Shown: piece by piece, positions 23,850 to 36,347 of the stretch
Position numbering within the stretch: position 1 is the stretch's first letter
Layout of the letters: each line of letters starts with the position of its first letter
Assembly (NCBI GenBank): GCA_026261815.1
Contig: JAMPIT010000884.1
Location: 15,894,210 to 15,958,209, forward strand
Direction: 5' to 3'
DNA from: Monarcha castaneiventris obscurior
Lineage: Eukaryota > Chordata > Aves > Passeriformes > Monarchidae
DNA length: 64,000 nucleotides
Notes under the pieces: generated by a model
Databases searched by the model: none
What the model saw: only the letters and a program-made list of their open reading frames with translations
What the model was told of the DNA's origin: nothing
Made by a program: the position numbers and the translations under genes

Positions 23850-26800
23850 ATGCAAAAACCTAATTGGCTGAAAGTTTTCTGTCTACTGTAGGAAAAACCC
23901 CAAACCCTCCCACCCAGAGATGGCTGCAGCCACCTGCACTGTGGGGACACAGATCCTGCCTGGGACACTCAGCATTTTCCCCGGGCATCCCACGCTGTCC
24001 CCTCCTCACCAGCCACAGCCCCACAGCCCTGCTGGTGCTGGGGACATTTTGGCCGTCACACAACCCGAGTGTCTGCTGGCACAGGAGGCTCAGCCCCTCA
24101 GTGCAGAGCCAAACTGCCAGCACCTGAGGATTTTCTCCCCAAAACCTCCCCTCTCCATTCTCAAAGATGTCATCCAAGACCATGTGCCTCCCAGCTTCCC
24201 AAAGGAAGCAGTCCATAAAGCCCCCAGCAGGGGTAAGAGATAGGAGATCATCCTGCAAAAAAATTACTCAATCAGTGAGGGCACAATATTCAATATGGCA
24301 TGGGAGCCAAAGATGTGGGGTATTTCTACCACCTTTCACACTCTCCTTCCCTTGGAAAGCTGCTGGTCAAACGCTTGCTCTAACAATGGAGCCACCAGTG
24401 TGGGCAGAGTCACACAAATTTATCCAGATCATCCTTGGCTAAGGGCAGCACCTACTGCCTCATCCCACCCACACCAAAGAGTTCTCCTGCTCCCAGCTGA
24501 AGGGTCTCTCCTCCCATCCCAGGGTGTTGGAATCCAAGGCACGCCTCTGGCTGCCTTGGGAGGTCAGGGCATGCCTCTGGCTGCCCTGGGGGGTCAGGAG
24601 CCCCAGCAAGGGGGTCCCAGACCCTGGCAAGGAGCCCAGAATGGCACCGCCTTTGACCTCAGCCCATGGGAAAGTTACCAACACTGCCAGAATCATTGCA
24701 AGCCACCAGAGTGTGAAAATGAGTAGTGGTTTAGTATTTTACAAGGTAAAAAAGTAGATTTTAGGGCTTTTAATATGAGGACGAAGGGTTTAAGATGGAG
24801 GATTTTGGGTGTTGCCCTGTTCTCCTTCTCCATCTTCTCTGGCGGTGGTGGCACAAAATGATTGGTAGAGTGAAAAAGAGGTAGAAATTACGTGTATAGA
24901 ATAGTAACTAATAAATGCGTTGTGAAGAATGGTTGGATGATGGAAAGGGCACAAAAAGGCCGGGACAGCCCAGGGCTGGGCAGTGCCCGCTCGGACTCAG
25001 CTGCATCAGATGTGCGGCCGGAGCTGAGAGCTGGCAGAGATAAGGAGAAATCAACAACCTGAAACAACATCTGCAGCCGCTTCTCATCTGTTCAGGCTCG
25101 AGGTAAAGCTCCACAGAGGTGAAGAAAAGAACCGGCGTTTGTGCAGAGTACCCAACTCCCACACCAGGGCACACACAACCTCCTGAAGCAAAGGAGGCAG
25201 CAGCAGGGTTGAGGCACATCAGCTTGCTGCATCAGGCCTAGGCATGAGGGATGCACAGACAGGAGCTGCCTGCTTAGGGCACATGCTCATAGTTTTATTT
25301 CTGGAGTTTCATTTTAATCACAGAGTTTGGTCAACTCACCCGATTAATAGACAAATACAAGAATTATCAAGGGTTAAGGCCTTCAAAAAAACTCTTGAAA
25401 AGACACAGAGAGGGCGGTGGGACCTCAGGGGATACTCCTGGCTTGATCTGAACTCAGTGCAAGAAAGAGGCCAAGGTTTTATAATCAGATTAAATCTCTA
25501 TCCCCCTGTTTTATTCCTGCCTTAACAAGCACCTGGAAGTTGAATCAATGCACACCATTCAGCAACATAAACATTCTGTTCCAATATATACTCTTTTCTC
25601 AAAGGCTCTGCCATCATCTGACAACCCCAGCCCCACCTTCAGGACAGAAACAACTGACAGCTCCTGTGTATTGGCACGATCTGGGCAAGGCCACACACCA
25701 ACAGGCACAAACAAAGCAAACACAAAACCTTCTGCCCAAAATCCTCACGTAAAAGACCAAGGTGTCTCTCACAGCATGCCTTGGGAAAACCAAGGAGCAG
25801 CTTCCACAGGAGAACATGAGCTCATAGAAGAAAGTGAGAGGAAGGACAAATTGCATTTCCCATCTCTGCCATCACACACTCTCCTTGCCGCAGGAATGTG
25901 AGCTTTGAAACTTCTCCACGGAAAGACAGGCTCAGAAGGAAGAGAACAAACACTGCAGGGTTCTGCCCTCCCTAAGAGGAGATGCTGTCCCACTGGCCAA
26001 AAAGCCAGGCTTGGCAAGCCTTCACAGAACACTAACAGCACCACTTCACCTCGGTGCTGCTCCAGTACACAATTTGATGGATTCTGGCAGTTTCCACACC
26101 AAGCCTGGAAACCCCCTCACCACTGACTGCTTCTGAACATGACACTGCTCACACAAATCACCGGCACGGCACCACAAGGTCGAGGGCCTCGGGAATACAA
26201 AGGAAAAGCAGGAACAAACTGGCATTTCAGGGCTCTCTGGGCTCACTTGAGAAAATGCACTGCAGACAAGGCAAAATGTGTTGTTTTTGCATTTTTCACT
26301 GACTTCTCTAAGCCACCAACCAGACCAAGAAGCTGAGCAGACTCAGAGCAGATCTACGGAGAAGGAATCCCAGAAAAGGATGAAAGATAAGCCCTAAGCT
26401 GTGTAACTGTTATGTGATTAAACTGCCAATACCACATCCCGCAGAGGACACCTGATAGCACTGACAGAAGACTGGAGGAAGATTAAAGGGAAAACTAATT
26501 ATCTTGTCTGCCTTCAGAAAAACGAAGCAAAAAAAATCTTGCACATCTGCTATGGAGAGGCATCCAGAGAAAAATGCACCATTGTACACACTTCAGATTT
26601 ATGTTTGTACCGGAATAAATTCTCCAAGTACAAGCAAACAGCAAAGTCTCCCAAGGAGCCTTAATATGCTAATATAGAGCACTTAAAAGATCCTGTTGAT
26701 ATTTTTTTCGTTGTATTGTGAACACCTCATCCATACAGCACATTTTGCCTCTCCAAAATTTCAAAGTCAGTTTCTAATGTGAAATTAAAAGGTCATTTTA

Positions 26801-27000
26801 ATACCATTTACTTCTACACTTGTGTGTTTTGCTCTGAAATACGGTCTGCACCTCCCTAAAGACAGAGGAACAATGTGACACTCGCACTGCTCTTCAGTAG
26901 CTTTGAAAACACACTAAAACGCACTTTCCCCTAACACTTAAAATGAAGTGATTCGTACTGATTATTTCCGAAATTACTCGCTAACTCATCCTGAAGTGAA
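23850..27000. other. Intergenic 1-2, with duplicated upstream block
   Basis: No gene is seen. About 25,640-26,940 is a diverged copy of a block that also lies upstream of gene 3 (about 34,740-36,085) and gene 4 (about 47,600-48,235). Shared phrases include 'ccttctgcccaaaatcct' and a segment near 26,450-26,580. Two more distal pieces (about 24,165-24,235 and 25,425-25,490) match only the 3-4 interval (about 44,625-44,695 and 46,845-46,915). A 30-bp unit is repeated twice near 24,537-24,598. This is debris of the duplication that made the cluster. Confidence 0.6.
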
Positions 27001-27009
27001 ACTGTTTGT

Positions 27010-27393
27010 GCCATGCCTGTGCCTCTCTCGGGGAACCGAGCGAGTGTCAGAGCACGCCGGCACACGGCACAGGAGAGACACGCACGGACACCCCGCGGCA
27101 CGGGGACAGGCCGCTGCAGGAGCCGATCTCTGCAGGAGCTGCAGCCGGACCGGGACACACGTGCGCTGAGCCCTTATCTTTCGATAAGGAACGATAAGGA
27201 ACCTTTCGAGGGAAGGTCGGAGCGCCCCCAGCCAGCCCCACACGCCCCCTCAGCGCTGCGCCCCGCCATGGCCGCCGGGCGCGCCGCCATTGGCTGCGCT
27301 GGCTGCGGGCCCCGCCGCTGATTGGGCGGCGCGGCCGCCCGGCGCAGGGCGGCGGCGCTGATTGGCTGCGGCGCGGTGGGGCGGAGCGGAGCC
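27010..27393 (+). promoter_or_regulatory. Gene 2 CpG-island promoter
   Basis: A GC-rich, TATA-less promoter. It holds an inverted GATA pair CTTATCTTTCGATAAG at 27,173-27,188 with a third GATAAG at 27,193, then three inverted CCAAT boxes (ATTGG) at 27,289, 27,321 and 27,361 before the ATG. Repeated ATTGG boxes bind NF-Y in known promoters, so broad expression is likely, but this is inference. Confidence 0.65.
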
Positions 27394-30300
27394 ATGGCGG
27401 CCATGGCGGGGTACGCGCGGGTCGGGGCCGCCGGCAGCGCGCCCCTGCTGGGGCTGGGCACTTGGAAGGTGAGGCGGGCTCCTTCTCCTCCCGGGACGGG
27501 ACAGCTCCCGAAGGTCCCTCACCGAGCACGGCCTGCCCTTTCTCCCTTTAGTCCCCCCCAGGTAAGGTAACGGCTGCGGTGATGGCTGCCATCGATGCCG
27601 GGTACCGCCACTTCGACTGTGCCTATGTGTACCAGAACGAGAAGGAGGTTGGGGATGGGATCCAGCAGAAAATCAAGGAAGGCGTTGTGAAACGAGAGGA
27701 CCTCTTCGTGGTCAGTAAGGTATGGATCAGAAGGTTATGGATTATGGACGTGCTGGTTTTACCTGTGATGTTTTTGCAGCGTTTAGCGTAGTTAAATGCC
27801 GTAGCACTGGAGACGCTTGTAATGTAAATGAGATAATTCCTGATACTGTTTCCTTGTTTCCTGTGCTGCCACAGTGTCATGGGCCAGGCCCAGCCCAGAC
27901 CCGACTCCGTGTGAAGAGCACTAGGATAGCCTCATTCCACACCACCTTCCAAAGAACAGGGAGCATTCCTGTGCTGTGCAGGAGAGCACCCAAGAGCTTT
28001 AACCAGGAATTCAGTCTGCCTTGTTTGTTGTCTCCAGCTGTGGTGCACCTTTCATGAGAAGCCTCTGGTGAAGGGAGCCTGCCAGAAGACTCTTGCAGAC
28101 TTGAAGCTGGGTTACCTGGATCTCTACCTTGTCCACTGGCCTTTTGGCTTTAAGGTACAGTAGCAGCAATGCCCATAACTTTGTTTCTTGTGACTGCCTT
28201 AACAGCCCAACCATTGTTCTGGCTGACAAGTCCGTGCCTGTTATCTGTGCCAGCACTGCTCTCCTGCTCAGCTTGACCCTGGCCATGTGACTGGGGCTCT
28301 TGGTCTCTGCCCCAGAGGCAGTTGTTTGCATACCCCTTTGATCCTGGGAATGATGGCCTGAAAACTCGAGGCAGGTCTGCCAGCTCCAAGCCTAAGACAG
28401 GCTACTTTCCCTTTCTCCTGCAAATCCAGTGTGTGTTCATCTCAAAATCACCCCTTGTGGGATGAAGGGTTGCACTTTGCTGCTTCTCTGCCGTTTTCCT
28501 TTGTGTGTTACAGAATCAGACAGCAAAAGAAAGCATTTCTGTTTTCCATTTCTCTCTGTGATCACCAAGTCCATAATGCAGTACAGATTGAGCTGACCTT
28601 GCTTGTAGGAGCCTTAGTGTTGTTCCACTGAGATGGGAATTTAAAAGGTGAAACTTCTGTGAGAGAGCTTAGGCCCCCCAAGATCAGTGAAGGAGTTGAT
28701 GTCTCAGTTTGAATATTTCTAGTCACAGCCTTTCTATCCTCCTGCAGTCTGATCCCTGCCCATTCTACCTGTTGCCTTTGAGATGCTCATCTTTTTTCCA
28801 TGCTTTATTTTAGTTTTGTATTAACGAAGCTGTGAAAATGAAACTCTCTTGTGGTGAGAGCTGCAAACAGCTGCTAAGCACAATTCAGTCTTGGCGTCTT
28901 TACATAACTTGTACACAAAGGCTCTTCTGATTCTCCCAGTGCTGGTGGCTTTACACAAAGTGTTGTCATGGAAGAGCTGTCAGTGCACATAATACCTCTT
29001 TTCAGCAGATCTGGTGTTGTGTAGACCAAAGTATTACTGCCCCTCTGGAAAAAGAGCAATACAGTTCTTCCTAAATGGGAACTAAAGAACAGCACCTGAA
29101 GGGAACACGTGTGAGACTGGAGGCTGTAGCTGTGACTGGTTTGTTTCCCTGTAGGTGTTTGGGTGAGCCATCACTTCCAGGGGTCCAGCAGGAAAACCTG
29201 TCCTTACAGGGAATGGTCACTGGCAAAAATGCTTTAAGTTCCTTCCACTTCTCAGGAAGGAATGACTGAATGTAGACAAGAATTAGCACCCTTGCACTAG
29301 AAGTTTAAGGTATTGTGGTTGTGAGCTCTCATGGTGAACTTCTCAAGAGATTTTCAAGTATTTTCTTTGTCACTGACAGGCAGGAGAGGAGCTGTTCCCT
29401 GTAGATGACAAAGGCATGGCTATCCCCAGCAACACTGATATTCTAGAGACGTGGGAGGTGAGTTCATCCCGAGTGGAAGAGCCACATCTTCTGTCCTCAG
29501 CAGTGCTGTTGGCTTTGGCAGTTGCAGAATGGTTCATCCATGTATGCAGAACTAGTTGGGAAGAGTTCACAAAAGTAGCTTTTAAAAATGTGCTTCCCAT
29601 GAAGAAAAACAGATCATGTCAGGAGGAATGTGTTCAGTCATGTCTTATCCACTGCATGCTGACTTTGTGCCTCTTCCTGTCAGGCCATGGAAGAGCTGGT
29701 GGATGCTGGCCTGGTAAAAGCCATTGGAATCTCCAACTTCAACCGTGAGCAGACTGAAAGAATCTTGAACAAGCCAGGGCTGAAACACAAGCCTGCAAAT
29801 AACCAGGTAGGCTGCAAAGTGGCAGCAGGGGAATGCTTTTCAGGGATTATAAAGTTCTCATTACAGTTGAATGAGGAAGTGGAACAAGGGGGAACAAAGT
29901 AGATACAGCATGTACTTTAAACCCCTCTCTCTGAATATTTCTTCATGCAAACAGAACCAGAGTATTTCCTTCTTGTCTCATGTTGTTGAACCACTAACTC
30001 TGGCGTATTTTGCTAGGAACCATTCTCTCTGGAGGCATGAGGAATCCAGATATGAGCTATCATTCTGACATAATGATTGACTCTTATAAAACCTCTCAGA
30101 ACAAAATCCAAAAAGCACCTAAAGACTCAGTATAAAAGTTGGTGCCCTATAGAATCATAGTCTTGTGTTGTCACACAGGCCACCTGCAGGGTCGGGTGAA
30201 GACAACCTGTAATTAGGAAATTAGGATTCAGAACAACCTCTGGAGCAAGGGAAAACTACAGTAGTACTAGAGCTCTCAGTCTCTGCTTCTGTGTTGGCAG

Positions 30301-32464
30301 GTCGAATGTCATCCATACCTTTCCCAGGAGAAGCTGATTGACTACTGCCACTCCAAAGGGATCAGTGTGACAGCCTACTGTCCCCTTGGACGTCCTGATG
30401 GGTAATTTCCCAGTGGGTTCGTGTGATTTAAGTCATAAACATTCAGGCTAATTGAGTAATGGTGCAGCTGTATATATATTCTTTTAAATTAATGGGGCTA
30501 GATAGAATCTATCTGAAGTGATTCTTTGTTGTTTCATCCTTTTCTCCCCCACTTTGTCTAGTTCTAAGCCGGAGGCACCTTCCCTGCTGGATGACCCCAA
30601 GATCAAGGAGATTGCAGCCAAGCACAACAAGACCCCAGCACAGGTGGGTAGGTGCCACACAGTGGGTACCCCTTCCTGTAGGACAGCAATTTAGGAAACT
30701 ATGTCAGAAGAGAGGGAGCAGCCTCTCTGGTGTTACCTGTGAGCAGTGCTGCTTTTTTGTGCTGTTAACAAGCAGTGCAGGTTTGTCCATTCTGTGGCCT
30801 ACAAGATATGCTCCTAGAAACTCTGGCCATCAGTCAAGAAAATGTTCCTGACTTATCTCCAGTTGTCACTTCCCTTCTCGAGTGCTCTTGCAGAAAACGA
30901 AAGCCTTGTATACACTGCAAAACTTCTGTGTGCAAAGAAAAGGAATTGACTGGCCCGAAACCGGGTGGGAAAGGAGACCTTCCATGGGGGCTTCCACCAC
31001 TTCCCTCTTTGCTCTCCAGGCAGGGCAACCTGCACTGCAGGGACAGGGATGATTTAAAATGCAGCTCTGCAGAAGGACAGCTTAAGGAAAACAGCTGTTG
31101 GAACAGGAGGAATGATTGAGTTGCATGTTCTTGCAGGTTCTCCTTCGCTTCCAGATCCAGAGAAATGTGATTGCCATTCCCAAATCTGTCACCCCCCAGC
31201 GCATTGTGGAGAACTTCCAGGTGAGGGATCAGGAGTGAGCTGGGTGCTGCCCCTCAGGGATGCCTTGGCTTTTCCCTGCACAGCAGGCAGTGATCCTTTC
31301 TCACCCTTGCCATGTCCTCCTGCAGCAAGAGGACTGGGCTCTTTCTGTCTGGAAGTCAGGGCTACAGTGAAAACTACAGCTGAAGAATAGACAGAGCTCT
31401 TGGAAACAGTATGCTGATAACCCTGTCAGGCACTTCACATGGTGTCTCCTGTTCTTCTGTTTCTTCCCTCTGCCCTTAGAGTCTGGAAAACCCAAAGATA
31501 CTTATTTTCCTTTCCCCGTTTCATGAAATCATCACTTGTAACCAGCATCCTTTCTGATACAAACTTGTTCTTTCACCTTGTGAATCTTGCTTCTGATTTG
31601 ATTTGTTCAAAGAAGTTAAATCCAGCTGGTTTTCTCTTTTCAGGTGTTTGACTTTGAACTGACTAAGGAGGAGATGGCAACCCTTCTCAGCTTAAACAGA
31701 AACTGGAGGATCTGTGAAATGGTCACGTAAGTGACAGTTTGTGGCCTTCAAACTCTTACATTTTCAAAGATCTTTATTCTGATCTCATAGGAACCTGTGT
31801 AGCTTTTAAAATTGGATATATTTTGAAATCTGAACTAATTTGAGGGATGAAGCATCTGTTATACTTTTTTATTGACTGAAAGATAAGTCATGCTGTGTGT
31901 TCATTGTAAATCCATTCTCTAGGAAAATTCCAAAATGAGGGTTTTAATTGGCTGTGTCCATATGGGAGAAGCGAGCATTAGGCAGTTTTAAACTTGCAGT
32001 AATTTTTTTTCTGTGGGGTATTATAAATTATTGTCAGCTCTTACATGGGTGGTTGTGGTGGGGAATGACCATCTGTTGTGCAGGACAAAGCACAGCTGCT
32101 TGCAGATATGCACCTTGGAAGTCAAGACAGGAAGTCTTGGCTGCAAGGCCACAGAAACTGCTGTTGTCTCTGTAAGCAGTGTGAATTTTAGCTCTTTATG
32201 TAGAAAGTAACTTGGTCCCACCACTGTTCAGTGCCTGAATAATAGAAAAAGGCTGGAACTTGTTGGTCCTGTAGGCTGTTTCTATACTAGTAAGTCTCTT
32301 AAGTTCACTGTGCAGTTACTCAGTTCAGAGCCTCCCTTGAAGGCTCCTCTGTACACCCACTGTTGTTCTATATAGCAATTATTTTAGCCTTGAGTAATCT
32401 TTCCTCTTTGATTTCCTCCAGGTGCAAAAATCACAAGGAGTACCCTTTCAATGCAGAATACTGA
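27394..32464 (+). CDS. AKR1B: AKR1B aldo-keto reductase, gene 2 (diverged)
   Basis: Ten exons, all GT-AG: 27394-27468, 27552-27719, 28038-28154, 29380-29457, 29684-29806, 30301-30401, 30562-30643, 31137-31220, 31644-31726, 32422-32464. From the first ATG the product has 317 residues; a second in-frame ATG at 27,403 would give 314 and aligns better with the paralogs' starts. Both have a good Kozak context. The tetrad Asp44, Tyr49, Lys78, His111 is intact (numbering from the second Met), so an active NADPH reductase is likely. Oddities: the N-terminus [15 protein letters not shown] replaces the usual QLNTGAKMPILG; Asp103 is Gly; Ser211 is Cys; Ser215 is Arg; and exon 6 is 101 bases instead of 107, removing two residues of the nucleotide-clamping loop, with Trp220 lost (LGRPDGSKPEAPS). 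Intron 1 is only 83 bases. The frame is open throughout, so it is not an obvious pseudogene. Confidence 0.93.
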
Positions 32465-33046
32465 AGATGGGGTTTTTTTCTGCCCTCTCTCATGCCTCCA
32501 GGGTCTAATGAGCTTCTACCATTGCCTCAAATTGTGCACTATGTAGCTTACACACTGTATCCCTCCTGCCAGCAAAGGCACAGGATATGTGTTCGGTGAC
32601 TTTGGGATTTTTTCCTTTGGTGGAAGGAAATAGTACAGTTGTTCTGAAGGAACTAGTACAGTTGTTCTGAAGAACAAAATATGGGCTACGATAATTCTCG
32701 TTACATGAGTGTCTCTGCATGGCTGAAATAGCAAAGGAGAAAACAGAAGAAGGAGCTAGCAACTGATTTTATCTTCTGTCTTGCATCAACACTGCTTAAG
32801 GCTTTGGGGTTAAGGATATGTCAGCGCAGGAGAAAGATCCATCCTGAATTATCCCATAATCACTGCCTGAAGGTAAAAGACAAAAGCAACTTCTAGAGCA
32901 CAGCCCAGAATTTCTGGGAAAGAAGACTAAGTGGGAGAAGTGTCCAGACCTACAGATGGATACCTCCATACTGGGCTTCATTTCAGTCACATTTTTTACA
33001 GGCTGAAACTGGACAGAGATTGATGTTCAGTTTCATTCTTGACCAA

Positions 33047-33052
33047 AATAAA
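33047..33052 (+). terminator. Polyadenylation signal, gene 2
   Basis: AATAAA about 580 bases after the gene 2 stop codon. It is the first canonical signal I see downstream, so the 3' UTR may be around 600 bases. Confidence 0.5.
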
Positions 33053-33312
33053 AATGTTTGGATTAGTGCTGGTTTAGAAGTTCTGTTCTAATGTTAAAAT
33101 TAACAAACCAAGAAGCTTGCATCAACAATGTAATTGGAAATAATCATCCCTATTCAATTTTAAACGATGTCACAAGATCATCAAGATCTTGTCTTGATCA
33201 AAAGTTGAATAGTTTGGTATAATAAGCACTGACAGAGCAATGCTGAAAAGAACAGTTGAGCAGGACAAGCCTTAGTATGGACTGTGGGTCAACAAGCAAC
33301 AGGAGACCAACA

Positions 33313-33547
33313 CCTGGAACTGCTGGAAAGCTCCACATTGGTATCCCTGTGGGCTGATTTGTTTGGTAGCCAGTGCTGGCATCTGGCTATTAAAAGCCCA
33401 GAGTAACAAAGACTGGGTGGGGAAGGGGAGACAGTGTTAAGCAGGTGTCTGATACAGCACAGACACAGAGGGTGAATGGTGGAACATATGAACACTGAGC
33501 TACTGCCCAGAGCCTGATGCTGGAGCGAGTGTTGTGTTCCCTTCAGG
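33313..33547 (+). repeat. LTR-like repeat, copy A
   Basis: About 235 bases that align with copy B at 34,220-34,455. Shared words include 'gctggaaagctc', 'agccc', 'tggggaa' and 'actgcccagagcctga'. It contains a TATTAAA motif near 33,401. The two copies are in the same orientation about 670 bases apart, which fits a degenerate LTR pair with a short interior, or two copies of an unknown repeat. Confidence 0.45.
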
Positions 33548-34219
33548 CTGTGCTGGTTTGCTGGGACAGCTCTCTGTTCACTGTAACTGTGTGAATGAGT
33601 AAAGCTTTCCCCTGACAAAGCCTCTCCCTCCTGGGGGAGGGTGCAGGTGAGCCTGGCTGGGCAGTGCTGGGATAGCTGGGAGGTGCTCTGACAGTGTGGC
33701 AGTTCAGGTGTCTGTACATCCCTGTGTGCCTTGGGCTGGTGGGCACGGGGCACCTGCAGAGCATCCACTGCATTCTGATCCATAACATCCACCCCAGCCC
33801 AAGCTGTGGGGTCTGACAAATGCAGATGAAGTTTGAGTTGTGTCCTGACCAACTGAGTGGTCAGGAGACTTCCTTGAGAACAAGATGATTAACAAAAACT
33901 GGCTTTTGTGAAGCTTAATGGTATTAGGGCCTAATGCTGACAGAGTGCTTGTGCTGTACTACTATTTAACTCACAATGCAGGGGGTGAATACACTTAGAC
34001 AAGCTTGAGCTGCTTGCACTGTGCATCACTGGTTTATAGGTGTGAGTGCATGGATGAAAGGTGCTTGACAGGAGACTGAATGTCACAGGAGCATGAAGAA
34101 CTTGCCCAGATCAGGAGTTAAAATAACTGGATATAATGAACCATGACTGACCAGTTGGTGCAGACAAGAATTGTGGGAGGAGTCTTGGTACATAGGATGT
34201 GTAAGTGCCAGAACAATTA

Positions 34220-34455
34220 CTGGAAGTGCTGGAAAGCTCTGTGGTGAAAGTGCACTCACTGATCAGGCTGCCAGGCTGTGCTGACATTGATCTAGCTTTA
34301 CAAGCCCTCAATAAAACAGACTCTGGGGAAACAGGACTACACCCATGCAGATATCCAAAATGATGAGGACACGAGGTGTAAGAGCATGTGTTAGTGCTGA
34401 GCCACTGCCCAGAGCCTGACACAGGTCAGAGTTGAGTGCTGTATTTCCCCCCAGG
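34220..34455 (+). repeat. LTR-like repeat, copy B
   Basis: Partner of the copy at 33,313-33,547. It carries an internal AATAAA at 34,310, as an LTR would. No coding remnant of a retrovirus was recognised between the copies, so the element class is unknown. Confidence 0.45.
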
Positions 34456-34739
34456 TGAGGTCACACTGACTCACTGGAGTATTTTATGAGGGGCACACAC
34501 TATTATACGTTGTGAATATTTCCAGGTATCATTCTCCTGCCACTTTATCATCCAGAGCTTGTATGTACCAAGACTCCTTCAGTGCATCTGACACATTCTC
34601 CCTGCCTGGCCTTTCCTTCATTGATGCACTTGGTGAATCCAGTTTGGCACTATCACATTGTCTGGTGTTCCCTTACCCCATAACAAATGCAAAAATAACT
34701 TGGCCTTTTTTGTGTGATTAAAAAGAAAGAAGCTTTTGT

Positions 34740-36085
34740 TCTCAAATGAGGTGTGAACAAAACTTGTGCTTTTGGCTTGAGCATTTTAGTTGTAAGAGAG
34801 ACAGGACAATGGACCTGGGATCCATTACAGCAAATGCAAACCTTCTGCCCAAAATCCTTTCTAAAAGACTGAGACATCTCTCAGTCAAGAAACCACTGGG
34901 AAAAATCAAGCCCCTGTTTTCACAGGCCACAGAGAAAGCAATGTAAAAATCTGATCGATTCTGCCAGTTCCTACACGGAGACCTTTTACAGCTGGAGTCA
35001 AAGCACACCACTATGCTGAGCATACAGGAAATACAAAGGAGAGCAGAGGCAAACTGGTACTTCATCTGCCCTGTAAAAGCAAATCACAGGCATGACTCAA
35101 CATTTTGTTTCGTAAAAAAAGCCCTGTGAAGTGCATATTGCATAAACTTTGAGCAGTCACCATCAGCCAGAAGGGGACCGCCTACTGGCAGTGCCGGTGA
35201 TCACTTCAATGTTTCAAAACAGGGTGGCCTCTCTGAGGGGCAAATCTTTGTCAGGACAAGTCTCCACACGACTTCTGCTAAAATTAAGACCAAGACAAAG
35301 GCCAGGCATGGAAAACTGATCTCTGAGCCCAGCTAACACCACACAGTCCACCTCTGTGACAGTGCTCACTCTGCACACCAGTTCTGCCCCTCTGTTAACC
35401 TTAGCTCCAGTCCCTCATCCACCAGGAGAAGCAGTTAGCAGGAATGGCCACCAAACACACGGCCACGACTGGAACTTTCCTACAGCTCTGCAGATGGATG
35501 GTATCTGTTTGCCTGAACTGAGGGAGGGACACTAGGAAGGAAAAAGGGAAATGCAAAATCCCCCAGACTAGGATGGCAGCAGGCATCTCATGCAAACAGC
35601 TTGGTTTTAATATTGTCAGCAGCACTCCTAATTGCACAATCTTTCCATTGATTTCACCGTCCCCTGAACCAAACCCCAAGAGTCTGAGCATGCTCAGAGC
35701 AGATTTACAAATAAGGAATCCAGGAAAAAAAAAAGTAAAAGGCAAACACTGTGTTATGTAACTATTTTGTGATTTTAACTGAAACATCACATCCTGCTGA
35801 GGATGGCTGACGGTGCTGACCATAAACAGGAGGATTACAGAGTCAAACTATGGTCTGCCCTCAGGTAAGCAGGGCAAAAAAAATCTACAAAGCAGCTGGG
35901 CATCTGCTTTGGAAAGGCACACAGAGAAGAAGGCACCATTAGACTCCCAGCTGAAGCTCACACTTGAAACCTGAATAAATTCTCCAAGCACGAGCATGCA
36001 GCAAAGTTTCTCAGGTGGCCTCAACATAACATCTGTTACCCTTCTGCAGCTTTCAAAAAGCATTAAAAGAAGCCTCTCCCAACAC
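34740..36085. repeat. Duplicated upstream block of gene 3
   Basis: A diverged copy of the block upstream of gene 2 (about 25,640-26,940) and gene 4 (about 47,600-48,235). It shares 'ccttctgcccaaaatcct', the 'gaggcaccatt'-like end segment and the run before the promoter. It contains no gene. Confidence 0.6.
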
Positions 36086-36129
36086 TAAAAACAACACTCT
36101 TCTTTAAAAGAACTGCCTTCTGATCCACT

Positions 36130-36347
36130 CCTACAAAGGAGGTGGCTCTTCCTCTGCTGTCCCCGCAAGCATCATCCCCGCTCCGGAGGGAGCCCGGAGC
36201 GCACGGAGGCTCGGGGGCAGCAGCGCGGTGTCCCCGCAGGGCCGGGGCTCTCCGGGGCGGCTCCCGGCACGGGGCGGGCACGGCACCGCCGTCCTTAAAG
36301 GGCTGGGAACGGGGCGGCACTACCGGGCAGCATTCCCGGCTGGAGCC
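36130..36347 (+). promoter_or_regulatory. Gene 3 promoter region
   Basis: GC- and CpG-rich DNA directly before the gene 3 ATG, continuing into intron 1. A weak TATA-like CTTAAAG lies at 36,294-36,300, about 54 bases before the ATG, close to the position of the TATTAAA in gene 4. No GATA pair like that of genes 1 and 2 is seen. Confidence 0.5.

Noticed and set aside
27394..32464. Gene 2 as a pseudogene
   Set aside because: Despite odd substitutions, all ten exons are in frame with valid splice sites, the catalytic tetrad is intact and a promoter-like region is present.
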